DNA of 64,000 nucleotides from Hyperoodon ampullatus (Eukaryota > Chordata > Mammalia > Artiodactyla > Ziphiidae). The notes below the pieces were generated by a model that was given only the letters and a program-made list of their open reading frames with translations, did no database searches and was not told the DNA's origin. The stretch is from contig OX457074.1 in the NCBI GenBank assembly GCA_949752795.1, forward strand, positions 5,159,527-5,223,526, in the 5' to 3' direction. The translations under genes and the position numbers were made by a program. How positions within the stretch are numbered: the first letter of the stretch is position 1; each line of letters begins with the position of its first letter. Below are positions 25,073-36,461 of the stretch, in pieces.

Positions 25073-25408
25073 CGGAGGGCAGTAAATCTCACCAGCTGCC
25101 TATTTTTATATGGCCACAAGACAAGGATGGTTTTGGCATTTTTAAATGGTTGAAAGAAAATCAAAAGAAGATATTATTTTGTGACATGTGAAAATGAAAT
25201 GAAATGAAAATCTCAGCACCATGCAATAAAGTTTTATTGGCGCACAGCCATGCTCATTTGTTTATGTATTGTCTGTGGCCACTTTGTAAAACATTGGCAA
25301 TGTTTGTAAAACATTGGCAGAGTTGAGTAGCTGTGACAGAGACCATATGGCCAAAGCCTAAAATATTTCCTTATCCAGCCCCATACAGAAAAAGTTTGTT
25401 GATCTCTG
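25073..25408 (+). mobile_element. hAT-type nonautonomous DNA transposon
   Basis: A 336-base element with imperfect inverted ends (cggagggcagtaaat against cagagatcaacaaac) and an 8-base duplication ctttattc at 25065-25072 and 25409-25416. Eight-base duplications are the hAT hallmark. It interrupts the L1. The exact family name is not claimed. Confidence 0.8.
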
Positions 25409-26661
25409 CTTTATTCTACTAATTATTATGAACTATTACATTAACTGATTTTCAGATGTTATACCACACTTGTATTTCTGGGATAAATCCCACTTGGTTA
25501 AGATCCAACCCTTTTATATGTTGCTGGATTCAGTTTGCTAAAATTTTGTTAAGTACGTCTGCATCTCTGTTCCTGAGGAATACAGTAGATTTCCTTTTAT
25601 TGTGATATCTTTGTTTGGCTTTGACATCAGATATTTCTGGTATCAGAAAAATACTGGCCGGAGAGAACAAGTTATGAAGTATTTCTTCTTTTACTTTATG
25701 AGTGAGTTTGAGTATTGGTGTTATTTTTCCTTTAAATATTTGATGGACTCACCAGTGAAGTCATCTGGGCCTGGGCTTTTTTTGTGGGACAGTTTTGAAT
25801 TACTGAATTTACTTGCTCTAGATCTATTCAGATTGTCCATTTTTCTGTTGAGTCAAATTTGGCAATCTGTGCCTTCCCAGGAATTTGTCCATTTCACCTA
25901 GGTTGTCTGACTTGTTAGTATGAAGTTATTTATGGTATTTACCTGATAAACATTTCATCTGTCTTTTGGCTAAAGTACTTAGAACTCCTTCATTCCTGCT
26001 TTTGATAATCTGAGTCTTCTCTCTTATTTTCTTAGTCTAGGTTTGTCAATTTAAAAAACTTTTTTCAATGAACCAGCTCTTGGTTTCATTGATTTTATTA
26101 CTGTTTTTGTTTCCTATTTCTCTGATATCCAATCTAATCTTTATTTTTTTCCTTCTTTTTTGCTTTGGGCTTTGCCCTTCTTTCTATTTTCTTAGAGTTG
26201 AAGGTTGTTACTGATTTGAGCTTTCTTTCTTTCCTCTTTTGTGATATAGGAATGCAGAGCTGTATCATTACCTTGGCTGAATCACATAAATTTTGGTAGC
26301 TTTTCATTTTCATTCAGTTCAAAATTATTTAGAAGCATGATGCTGAATTTCCAAATACTTGAGCTTTTCCCACATTTTGTTCTGTCGTGAATCTCTAGTT
26401 TAATTCTCTAGTTCTGGTCAGAGAACACATTTTGAATGATTTTAATCTTCTTAAATTGATTAAGACTTGTTTAGTGGCCCAATCTATGCTCTATCCTGGA
26501 GAATGTTCCAGTATGTTTATAAAGAATGTTTATTCTGTAATCCTTGGGTGGAGTGTTCTATCTGCATAGTATGCATTTTTCCATCTGTTTACTTTCAACC
26601 TATTTGCGACTTTGACTCTAAAGCATGTCTCTTGTAGACAGCACATAGTTGCATCTTGCTT

Positions 26662-26990
26662 TTTTTTTTTGGCTGCATTGGGTCTCTGTTGCTGTGTGCA
26701 GGCTTTCTCCAGTTGTGGCGAGTAGGGTCTACTCTTCGTTGCGGTGCATGGGCTTCTCATTGTGGTGGCTTCTCTAGTTGTGGGCCACCGGCTCTAGGCA
26801 CACGGGCTTCAGTAGTTATGGCACGTGGGCTCAGTAGTTGTGCTGTGGGCTCTAGAGCGCAGGCTCAGAAGTTGTGGCGCACGGGCTTAGTTGCTCCATG
26901 GCATGTGGGATCTTCCCAGACCAGGGCTCGAACCCACATACCCTGCATTGGCAGGTGGATTCTTAACCACTGCGCCACCAGGCAAGCCCC
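26662..26990 (-). mobile_element. Long CHR SINE
   Basis: Reverse long CHR from the T run to 'gccaccaggcaagcccc'; similar ttgctttttt sequence lies on both sides (about 26657 and 26996). Confidence 0.88.
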
Positions 26991-27295
26991 GGGTGTTGCT
27001 TTTTAATCCATACTGATAATCTGTCTTTTGGGTGAAGAGTTCAGTCTGTCTACATTTAGTAAAATTATGGATATGGTTGGATTTTCTCTCCCATTTTGCA
27101 ATCCTTTTCTATTTGCTTCATGCTTTTTTCGAATTTGTTTTTCTGTGTCTCCTTTACTGTTTTCTTGTTTTAAGTGTACTGTTTCAATTCCTCTGTTGAC
27201 TTTTAATCTTTTTTTCTAATTATTTTCTTATAGTCTGCTCATGGAATACAATATGTATCTTAATTTACCACAATCTATTTCAAAACAATAACTTA

Positions 27296-27651
27296 GGGAC
27301 TTCCCTGGTGGTCCAGTGGTAAAGAATCTGCCTTCTAATGCAGGGGATGCAGGTTCGATCCCTGGTTGGGGAACTAAGATCCCACATGCCATGGGGTAAC
27401 TAAGCCTGCGTGCCACAACTACTGAGCCCATGGGCCTCAACTAGAGAGCCTGTGTGCTGCAAACTACAGAGCCCACGTGCTCTGGAACACACACTCCACA
27501 ACTAGAGAGAGAAAAAAACAACCCGCACACCACAACTAGAGAGAAGCCCGCGCACCACACGAAAGATCCTGCACACCTTAACAAAGATCCCGCGTGCCAC
27601 AACTAAGACCCGACACAGCCAAAAAAATAAAATAAATTAAAACAAACAAAC
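27296..27651 (+). mobile_element. Long CHR SINE
   Basis: Forward copy with many changes, ending in an A-rich tail with aaac units. Flanked by caataactta at 27286-27295 and 27652-27661. Confidence 0.9.
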
Positions 27652-28536
27652 CAATAACTTAATTCTCATAAAGCACAAGCATTTTGCTCCAGTACATAAT
27701 GGGTCCCTCCTCTCTCCTTTGTGCTATTATTTTCATATGTTCAAACATATTTCATATATTACTTCTATATATATACTATAGACCTAACAATACAATGTTA
27801 TAATGATTGCTTTATACAATCTTCTATTTTCTAAAGAAGTTAAGACAAGATATGAAAAAATTAGAGTCATAGATTTACCCACCTATTTACCGTTTCTGAT
27901 GCTTTTCATTTACCAATTCCTATGGATCTGAGTTACTGTCTGGTATTTATTTCCTTTCATCCTGAAGGGCTTCCTTTACTATTTCTTGCCAGGCATATTT
28001 ACTAGCGACAAATTCTCTCCCTTTTTGTTTATCTGGGAATGTCATTATTTTGCCTACATTTACAGAGGACAGTTTTGCTAGATACAGAATTCTTGTTTTT
28101 TTCCTTTCAGCACACTGAATATGTCACATGGCTCTGGTTTCCATGATTTCTGATTAGGTCACCCATTAATCAAATATTCTTTTTGTACACATGAGTTATT
28201 TTCCTTTTGGTGCTTTCAAAAATTTCTGTGTTCAGTTTTCAACAGTTTGGCCCTAACATGTCTAGGTATGGATATTTTTATCCTTCTTGGGGTTCACTGA
28301 ACTTCTTAGATCTGTAGATTAACGTTTTTCATCAAATTTGGGAGGCTTTCTGCCATTAATTTCTCACTTTTTTTTTTCTTCCTGCCTTTTTCTGTCTTGT
28401 CTGGGATTCATTCACATTCTACTCTTGATGTTGTTCCACAGGTCTCTGAGGCTCTGTCCATTTTTCTTTAACCTTTCTGTTCTTCAGACTGGATGGATAA
28501 TTGCTACAGATCTCTAAATTTATTTTTACTTTTTAA

Positions 28537-28845
28537 AAAATATTTATTTATTTATTTATGGCTGTATTGGGTCTTCATTGCTGTGCAAGGGCTTTTCTCT
28601 AGTTGTGGCGAGTGGGGGCTACTCTTTGTTGCAGTGCGTGGGCTTCTCATTGCGGTGGCCTTTCTTGTTGCGGAGCACAGGCTCTAGGCGCGTGGGCTTC
28701 AGTAATTGTGGCATGTGGGCTCAGTAGTTGTGGCTCATGGGCTTAGCTGCTCTGCGGCATGTGGGCTCTTCCCAGAGCAGGGCTTGAACCCGTGTCCCCT
28801 GCATTGGCAGGCGGATTCTTAACCACTGTGCCACCAGGGAAGTCC
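28537..28845 (-). mobile_element. Long CHR SINE
   Basis: Reverse copy from an att-rich tail to 'gccaccagggaagtcc'. It sits at the junction of two decayed L1s. Confidence 0.85.
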
Positions 28846-30212
28846 ATGAAAACTTTTAAGACCTACTTTCCTTTAATTTTTAGAAATCTGATTTCAGTGT
28901 ATGTAACATGCACATATTTTTATTAAGTTTATCCTTAAGTATTTTATGTTCTTGGATGTTACCACAAATGTTGCTATATTGAAAATTTCATTTTCCATTT
29001 GTTCGTTGATGGTTTACGGCTACAGAATTAATTTTTGCATATTGGCCATGTTTCCTGTGAACTTGCTAGAACCCTATCATGACATTTAAAAATTATTTTC
29101 TAATCTGTATGACCCCGCTTTTTCTTCCCTTACTGTCCTAGGTGGACTTCCAGTACAATGTTGAATAGATGTAGTAGACCTAATATCCATGTTTCGACCT
29201 TAGGGGGAAGTGTTCAGTATTTTATGACTAAATACAATGTTAAAATTAGGTTTTTCATATATACAATTTATCAGGTTGAGGAAGTTACCTTCTCCTAGTC
29301 TGTTTAGAGATTTTATCCTTAATGGGTGTTTAATTTTGTAAAATGCCTTTTCTGCATCTATTGAGATGATCATGTGATTTTTCTTCTTTGATCTGTTATT
29401 AAGCTGGAACTTAATAACACTGACTGATTTTGCATGTTAAAACAACCTTACATTTCCGAGATAAATCCAAATTGATTATGATTTATTACCCTTTTCATAT
29501 GTTGCTGGGTTCAATTTGATATTTTGTTACAGATTTTTACATGTGCATGTGGGATATTGGCCAGTAGTTTCCTTTTCCCATAATTTTTATTTTATTTTTG
29601 ATATCATGGTAATGATGATCTCATATAATGAGTTAGAAAGTTTTCCCTCCTCCTCTATTTTTTTTGAAAGATTATTCCTTTCTAAAATATTTGATAGAAT
29701 TCAGTACTGTCCAAGCCTAGAGGCTTTTGTTTTTGTTTTTACTTTTTGGTGGTAAGGTTTTTAATCACCAATCCAGTTTATAAAGATATAAGGCTATTCA
29801 GATTTTCTATTTCTTTACAGTTTTGGTAATTTGTGTCTTTCAAGGAAATTATCTATTTCATCTAAGCTGTCAAATTTATTGGCATAGAATTGATCATAAC
29901 ATCCTCTTATTACCCTTTGAATCTGTGTAGAAACTTTAGTGATATTTCTTTTTACAATCTTGGTACTGGTGAGTTGTGTCTTCTTTCTTGACTAATTTCG
30001 ACAGAGGTCGATCAAGCTTATTGATTTTATTTCAAAGAAACCGCTTCTGGTTTCATGGATTTTTCTCTACTCTATGCCCATTTTTTATTTCATTGATTTC
30101 CACCATTATCTTTTTTATTTCCTTCCTTTTACTTATTGTAGATTTACTTTTCTTTTTCTAGTTTTCAAAGGTGGAAGATTTGATTTTAAACCTTTCTTTT
30201 AAGATAAGCATT

Positions 30213-30550
30213 TCCAGGACTTCCCTGGTGGTGCAGTGGTTAAGAATCCACCTGCCAATGCAGGGGACATGGGTTTGAGCCCTGGTCCGGGGAGATCCCA
30301 CATGACGCAGAGCAACTAAGCCCGTGTGCCACAACTACTGAGCCTGCGCTCTAGAGCCCGCGAGCCACAACTGCTGAGCCCACGTGCCACAACTACTGAA
30401 GCCTGTGCGCCTAGAGCCGTGCTCCGCAACAAGAGAAGCCACCGCAATGAGAAGCCCACACACTGCAACGAAGAGTAGTCCCCGCTCGCCGCAACTAGAG
30501 AAAGCCTGTGTGCAGCAAAGAAGACCCAACACAGCCATACAAAAAAGAAA
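30213..30550 (+). mobile_element. Long CHR SINE
   Basis: Forward long CHR flanked by aagataagcatt at 30201-30212 and 30551-30562. Confidence 0.9.
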
Positions 30551-31119
30551 AAGATAAGCATTCACAGCTATACATTTTGCTCTAAGCACTGCCTTCAATG
30601 CATTCCACAAGATTCGAATACTGTGTTGCCACTATCACACAGAGAAACTTATTTTGTAATTTTCTTTGTAATTTATTCCTTGACTCATAGGTTATTCAGA
30701 AGGGTGATATTTCATTTTCAAAATTTCCCGGTATGTGCTATTTGATTTCTACTTTAGTTCTGTTGAGGCCATAGAATACACTAATATGATCTTGATCATT
30801 CTAAATTTACAGAAATTTGTTTTATGGCTGATTATTTGGTATATCTTATTGAATATCCCAGTAATGAAAAGCATGTTTTCTGGTACAGCATTCTATGTCA
30901 CTTAGGACAAGTTCACTGATAGTGTTGCTCAAGTCTTCTATAGCTTTTCCATTTTTTTTTGTCTACTTGTTTTATCTTTACTGAAAGAGAAGGGTATTAT
31001 TTAATAACTTTCCATTTACTCTTCTTCCTGAAGTTTACATCATCTGATATTAATAACCACTCCAACTTTCCTGTGATTAGTGTTTGTGATAGTATATCTT
31101 TTTCCATCTTTCTACTCTT

Positions 31120-31240
31120 TTTTTGGGGGGGGGTATGTAACGCAGCATGTGGGATCTTAGTTCCCCAACCCGGGATCAAACCATCACCCCCCTGCAGTGG
31201 AAGCACGGAGTCTTAACCATTGGGTCTCCAGGGAAGTCCC
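31120..31240 (-). mobile_element. Compact tRNA-derived SINE
   Basis: Reverse compact SINE ending 'gggtctccagggaagtccc'. Flanked by ccat(c)ctttctactctt-like repeats at 31104-31119 and 31241-31256. Confidence 0.85.
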
Positions 31241-31256
31241 CCATCCTTTTACTCTT

Positions 31257-31503
31257 TTTTTTTTAAGAGAAATTTTCTTTTTTTAAATAATTAATTAAAC
31301 TTTGGCTGCACTGGGTCTTTGTTGCAGTGTGCGGGCTCTTCATTGCGCACGGGCTCTAGAGCAATGGGCTCAGCGGGTGCAGCACGCAAGCTTAGTTGCC
31401 CCACGGCATGTGGGATCTTAGTTCCCCAACCAGGGATCAAACCCAGGCCCCCTGCATTGGCAGTGTGGAGTCTTAACCACTGCACCACCAGGTAAGTCCC
31501 TCC
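31257..31503 (-). mobile_element. CHR SINE (shortened long type)
   Basis: Reverse CHR lacking part of its body, flanked by ccatccttttactctt (31241-31256) and ccatccttttgctctc (31504-31519). It shares its target sequence with the SINE just before it. Confidence 0.85.
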
Positions 31504-32461
31504 CCATCCTTTTGCTCTCTATCTCCATATTATCTTTAAGTTTTCTTGAATTCTTGAGCATATTTGTAAATGCTATTTTTAAACATTTTGCTGGTCAATT
31601 TTATAAACTGTCCTTTCTGGGTCTGTTTCTATTGCCTGGTTTTTCTTCTGGTATCATTTCCTGCTTCTTTGCATGTACTGTAATATTTGATGGAATGCTG
31701 GAAATTCTGTATGCTACACATTGCTGAGCATCTAGATTTTGTGTCTCTCTTTAAAGAATGTTGAGTTTTGATTTAGCAGGCAGTTAAATTAGTTGTAAAT
31801 CAATTTGATCCTAAATTTTTTCCTTTTAGCCTTTATTAGGGCTGGTCTAGTTTAGCTCCACTACCAAGGTGTGACCTTTCTGAAGTCTCTATTAAATGTC
31901 CCAAGGTGTTCAATGAGCTTTCTCCATTTTGGATAGTTAGAACTTCTCCCAACCTTATTTAAGCTCTGGCAATTCTTCAGTTCACAGTTTCCCAGTAATT
32001 GTTCTTTCCCTATTAGATGTTCTTTGCCCAGCTTTGTGGGGTCTCAATATGTGTATATATAGTTTACTATTCAGCCAAATTTGTGTAGATTTCTGTAGTC
32101 CTTTTTTGAGTAGCTCCCCGCTCTCCAGACACATATTTAGCCATGCTGGTCTCCCTGAACTCTGATCTCTTTCTCTTCAAATCAGCCAAACTTTGTGCTG
32201 TGCTTGGGCTCCTTCTCCTCGTGCCATTATCTCGAAAATGCCACCAAGCAGAAAGCCAGGGCAATCATAGGGCTCACCTCATTTGTTTCTCAGTCCTGCT
32301 CTGCATGTTGTCCAACATCTAATACTGCTTGTTTTCTATGTTTTGTACAGTTTTAGAGTTGTTTACAGCAGGAGGGCAGTGACTGTAATCATCAGAAGCA
32401 GAAGTCTCCACCTTTGATTTTAAAGTTTGTATCTTTTTTCTTTTAAACTATGTTTAATATA

Positions 32462-32915
32462 CACTAAGTCCCCTACATACAAACCTTCAAGTTGCGAACT
32501 TTCAAAGATGTGAACGTGTGTTACATCAATGTCAGGTGTGAGTGAAACTGCAGCTTGCCCTCCATCTCCTACTGCTGACGATCCTTCAGCTCTACCATCT
32601 CCCACCTCCTCTCCCCTTCCTCCAGTCAGTAACTCTTCTTGCTTGTTCACTCGATGCCAGCCTCTGTATGCCAGCTCTTGTACTGTACTACTGTACTTTT
32701 CAAGGTACTGTACTATAAGATTAAAAATGTTTTATTTTTTGTGGTTTTTTAAATGTATTATTTGTGTGAAAAGTATTATAAATCTATACTGTAGAGTACT
32801 ACATAGCTGATTGTGTCAGTTGGGTACCTAGGCTAATTTTGTTGGACTTACAAACAAACTGGACTTAGGAACATGCTCTTGGAATGGAACTCGTTTGTAT
32901 GTAGGGGACTTACTG
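32462..32915. mobile_element. Pogo/Tigger-like nonautonomous DNA transposon
   Basis: A 454-base element with near-identical inverted ends: cactaagtcccctacatac at the left and, reverse-complemented, cagtaagtcccctacatac at the right, extending to caaac. A TA dinucleotide flanks each side, as in Tc1/mariner/pogo elements. Internal 'tactgtactactgtac' repeats are typical. It carries no intact transposase. Confidence 0.85.
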
Positions 32916-33150
32916 TATTTCTAAAGTCACTAGAACATGCAAAATTCTGAACATTAACCAGTGCTTATTTGATAAGTTTAAGATATTATGGTTTCTTTTT
33001 AATAGGAGTGGTAAAGTTAATGTGCTTATGTTAAAAGCTTTTATCTTTCAGAAATGCATATTTTAGAAATGCATATTTACAGATTAAATAATACAGTGTC
33101 TAGGGCTTTTTTCAAAATAAGATAAAATGAGTAAGATATAAGGGCAGGGG

Positions 33151-33334
33151 GGGCTTCCCTGGTGGTGCAGTGGTTGAGAGTCCGCCTGCCGATGCAGGGG
33201 ACATGGGTTCGTGCCCTGGTCCGGGAAGATCTCACATGCCGCAGAGCGGCTGGGCCCGTGAGCCATGGCCGCTGAGCCTGCGCTCCGCAATGGGAGAGGC
33301 CACAACAGTGAGAGGCCCGCGTACCGAAAAAAAA
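33151..33334 (+). mobile_element. Short CHR SINE with small deletion
   Basis: Forward short CHR missing about 20 bases ('gcctgcgctccgcaatggg'). Flanked by aagggcagggg at 33140-33150 and 33335-33345. Confidence 0.92.
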
Positions 33335-33801
33335 AAGGGCAGGGGTATAGAAAACACAAGACTAGCCATAAAGTGACAGGTTCTCAGTTATCAGTTTGAA
33401 GCTGGGTGAAAGGTTCACTATACTATTTTGTCTAGATTGGCATATATTTAAATTTTTCAGAAGAAATCAAAAGTCAGTAGAAGTAATATCTGTGTGGTTA
33501 TACCTCCAACTTGATATGGATCGGTTCCTGTGTTCTATTTTGTTTTCAATTTTTAGGGACTGCTTTTATTATTTTTTTGTGTGACTTAATCCATGTTTCA
33601 ATTATATAAAATACTTACATTTAATTTTAAAGTAAAATTACAAAACATGATACTTCAGAGGTCTCCCTTTCATTCTTGTCTCTTCATGTTTTTTCTCTCC
33701 CCATAAGCAACCATTTTATTCATTTTTGATGATTTTTCCATTGTTTCTTTTGAAAATATAAATCCTCAGACACTTTCTTGAATTAAAAGTTAACAAGTTG
33801 T

Positions 33802-34151
33802 GGGACTTGCCCTGGCAGCACAGTGGTTAAGAATCCGCCTGCCAATGCAAGGGACACAGGTTCGATTCCTGGTCCGGGAAGAGTTCACATGCTGCAGAAC
33901 AACTAAGCTCGTGTGCCACAACTACTGAGCCTGCGCTCTAGAGCCTGTGAGCCACAACTACTGAGCCCGTGTGCCACAACTACTGAAGCCGGGGCGCCTA
34001 GAGCCCGTGCTCCATAACAAGAGAAGCCACCGCAATGGGAAGCCCGCACACTGCAACGGAGAGTCGCCCCCGCTCGCTGCAACTAGAGAAAGCCCGCATG
34101 CAGCAACAAGACCCAACGCAGCCAAAAATAAATAAAATAATTAAAAAACGA
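33802..34151 (+). mobile_element. Long CHR SINE
   Basis: Forward long CHR with a 17-base duplication aaaagttaac(a/c)agttgt at 33785-33801 and 34152-34168. Confidence 0.93.
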
Positions 34152-34930
34152 AAAAGTTAACCAGTTGTAACCTCAAAGAAGGCAATAAAATAAACAATGT
34201 GTACCCTGTGCTTGGAGTGTTTTCTACTTTCCCTCATTCAAGCAATTCCAAAGAGCCCATCTCTTTCATGAAGCCTTTTTTTTTTTTCCCATGAGGCCTT
34301 TTTGAAAAACAGGAGGATCCACGGACTAATCCTGGCCACTCCCTGTGTAAACATCTTCACCTTCCAATAGGCAACAATTTCCCTACATAATATTTAATGT
34401 TATTTGATACATGTTACTACCAATAGATCCTTAGGCTGAATGTTTTTTATGTCTACCTTCTATGTCTATTGGGTCTGTGACAGTAAACTCTAAAGGATGG
34501 AGGATTATGCTTTCTTTCTTTTATATTGTGACTGACATGAGACACTGTATTTTTAAAGAGTCATTTAATAAACACTCTCTATATTGATTACTCTAAGCTG
34601 TGTTTAAGACTTTACATCTTTTTATAGAATCACCTGTTTATGTGTCTTTTGAATGACAGCTACTAGTGTCTTCTTGAAATATAAGTAGTCCTATATTAGT
34701 ATTCCCTACTGCACATTCACTGACTACAATTTTAAGTTTTCTTTTAAATATCAAAACAGAATTTGCGCCAAATTCTAAAATAAGTATCTTATTCCATTTC
34801 TAAATTTAAACATCTTTCCTCTATAAAACCAAAATGAAATTTGCTAAATATATTTAGTAGTCTGCATTAAAAGCTAGTATAGGCAGGACACAAGAGGTTA
34901 TGACTTACCCTTCTAAAACAAAATACTTAC

Positions 34931-34999
34931 GCATCTGTAGTCTTTGTACACCCATTGAGATTCAGTACTTCAATGTTCCTACAGTTTTGTGCAAAGGTC
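34931..34999 (-). CDS. FBXL20: FBXL20 exon 6 (residues 110-133)
   Basis: Sixty-nine bases: last base of Arg (AG|G), then TFAQNCRNIEVLNLNGCTK and TTD plus two bases of Ala. The acceptor is CTGTAAAG, an AAAG rather than the usual CAG; donor GTAAGT. A 12.2-kb repeat-filled intron follows it. Confidence 0.96.
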
Positions 35000-35156
35000 C
35001 TTTACAGGAAAGAAAGTAAAGGGTTTGAGGTAAAACAGGCACAATTCTCGGCATTAAAAAAATAATAGAAGATACCAATAGTGGTAATAATGGATATTAC
35101 TGGTACAAAAAGTTGTTCACAATTACGAATAAATTACTTTTCAACCATAAACTTTT

Positions 35157-35359
35157 TTTCTTTTTTTGCGGTACGCGGGCCTCTCACTGTTGTGGCCTCT
35201 CCCGTTGCAGAGCACAGGCTCCGGATGCGCAGGCTCAGCGGCCATGGCTCACGGGCCCAGCCGCTCCATGGCATGTGGGATCTTCCCGGACCGGGGCATG
35301 AACCCGTGTCCCCTGCTTCGGCAGGCGGACTCTCAACCACTGCGCCACCAGGGAAGCCC
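35157..35359 (-). mobile_element. Short CHR SINE in intron 5
   Basis: Reverse copy, near consensus, flanked by tcaaccataaactttt at 35141-35156 and 35360-35375. It lies in the 703-base intron 5, in the same sense as FBXL20. Confidence 0.95.
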
Positions 35360-35702
35360 TCAACCATAAACTTTTAAACATCAATCTTTTTGTCAACCAA
35401 AGTTAAAATTATCCTAACTTCGAGTAAACAAACTTAAAAAAATTTACCCAAGGCTCCAAACGAACCATTTATAATATGGGGAATCTGGCTTTTTTGGGGG
35501 AGCACTTGTTCTTGTTTTATTCTCAAAACCACACATCCCACTACTGGATATTTGTGTTATAAGCAGTGAACGTGTATTTGGGTTCAGAATAGCTTAGGAA
35601 TATGAAAACTATTCCAGCCTTTTCTGGGTGAGACAGTGCTGTGTTCGGTGTTGTTCTTCACTTCAGTCAAGAAGATCAGTTAATCGATAGCTATGTTTTT
35701 AC

Positions 35703-35797
35703 CTTAATGCATTGTCTCCTACTCCGAGACAACCACGAAGACTTAACTTTCGTAAAAAGCCCCCACACCTTTTTGAAATATTCTCCACTACCCGGCC
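35703..35797 (-). CDS. FBXL20: FBXL20 exon 5 (residues 79-110)
   Basis: Ninety-five bases from GRVVENISKRCGGFLRKLSL to GDNAL plus two bases of Arg. Acceptor CTTTTTTTACAG; donor GTAAAA. First leucine-rich repeats after the F-box. A SINE ends only 56 bases upstream of its acceptor. Confidence 0.97.
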
Positions 35798-35853
35798 CTG
35801 TAAAAAAAGAAGACAGGTGTACAAAAAAGATAAGCCACCACATTGTTTGTTTG

Positions 35854-36055
35854 CTTTTTTGGCGGTACGCGGGCCTCTCACTGTTGTGGCCTCTCCCGTT
35901 GCGGAGCACAGGCTCTGGACGCGCAGGCTCAGCGGCCATGGCTCACGGGCCCAGCTGCTCTGCACGGCATGTGGGATCCTCCCGGACCGGGGCACGAACC
36001 CGCGTCCCCTGCATCGGCAGGCGGACTCTCAACCACTGCGCCACCAGGGAAGCCC
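35854..36055 (-). mobile_element. Short CHR SINE in intron 4
   Basis: Reverse, near-consensus copy occupying a third of the 589-base intron 4, in FBXL20 sense. Its A tail ends 56 bases before the exon 5 acceptor. I see no clear target duplication. Confidence 0.93.
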
Positions 36056-36386
36056 TCCACTTATTTTTAAATAAACAAATATGAAAAGACTTCCTTAAAA
36101 AGAGCAAACAAAGGTTCACATTTCCACCACAAAAATATAAACAAAAATTTCTGAGTCCTATTAATACTAAATAACTTAGTATTATTTCAGTAAAATAATT
36201 CTGCTCATTCTCAAAAACTGAACCAGTTCTTGGGAAAATTGCAAGTTCCCATGAAGTTCAGATGCGCTGAAATGAACAGTCTCTCTCTCCAGGGAAAGGA
36301 GATTTATGTGGTTGGGGCTAATCTGTCCTATATGCTGCAATTACATTCTAACGAGAGAGATGGGGTCACACACCACACAGTCATAC

Positions 36387-36461
36387 CTCGATATCCCTCT
36401 GGAAATCAAACAGGTCAATTCGCTGCCAGTTACTGCCATCCAGAGCCAGAACATTCCAGGC
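36387..36461 (-). CDS. FBXL20: FBXL20 exon 4 (residues 54-78, end of F-box)
   Basis: Twenty-five codons, AWNVLALDGSNWQRIDLFDF through QRDIE, phase 0 at both ends. It holds the conserved W...NWQRIDL end of the F-box that contacts SKP1. Acceptor CAAAATAG; donor GTATGA. Confidence 0.97.

Larger units (their letters stand above)
23890..28530 (-). mobile_element. Decayed L1 (older, minus strand), heavily interrupted
   Basis: Reverse-strand L1 protein traces run in order: ORF2 3' part near 23900-24450, the 'ggcctgggctttt' relic of the conserved SPGPDG block near 25768, then upstream ORF2 and ORF1-like sequence to about 28500. It is cut by SINEs at 24259, 26662 and 27296 and by DNA-transposon pieces at 24450 and 25073. 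All frames are broken. Confidence 0.7.
28860..32400 (-). mobile_element. Second decayed L1 (minus strand)
   Basis: Starts again with ORF2 3' sequence at about 28870 and reads backwards through ORF2 to about 31100, then upstream L1 sequence from about 31520 to 32400. Interrupted by SINEs at 30213, 31120 and 31257. No usable reading frame remains. Confidence 0.65.

Noticed and set aside
32529..32810. A 93-codon Ser/Pro-rich open frame
   Set aside because: It lies wholly in the pogo/Tigger-like element and shows no domain.
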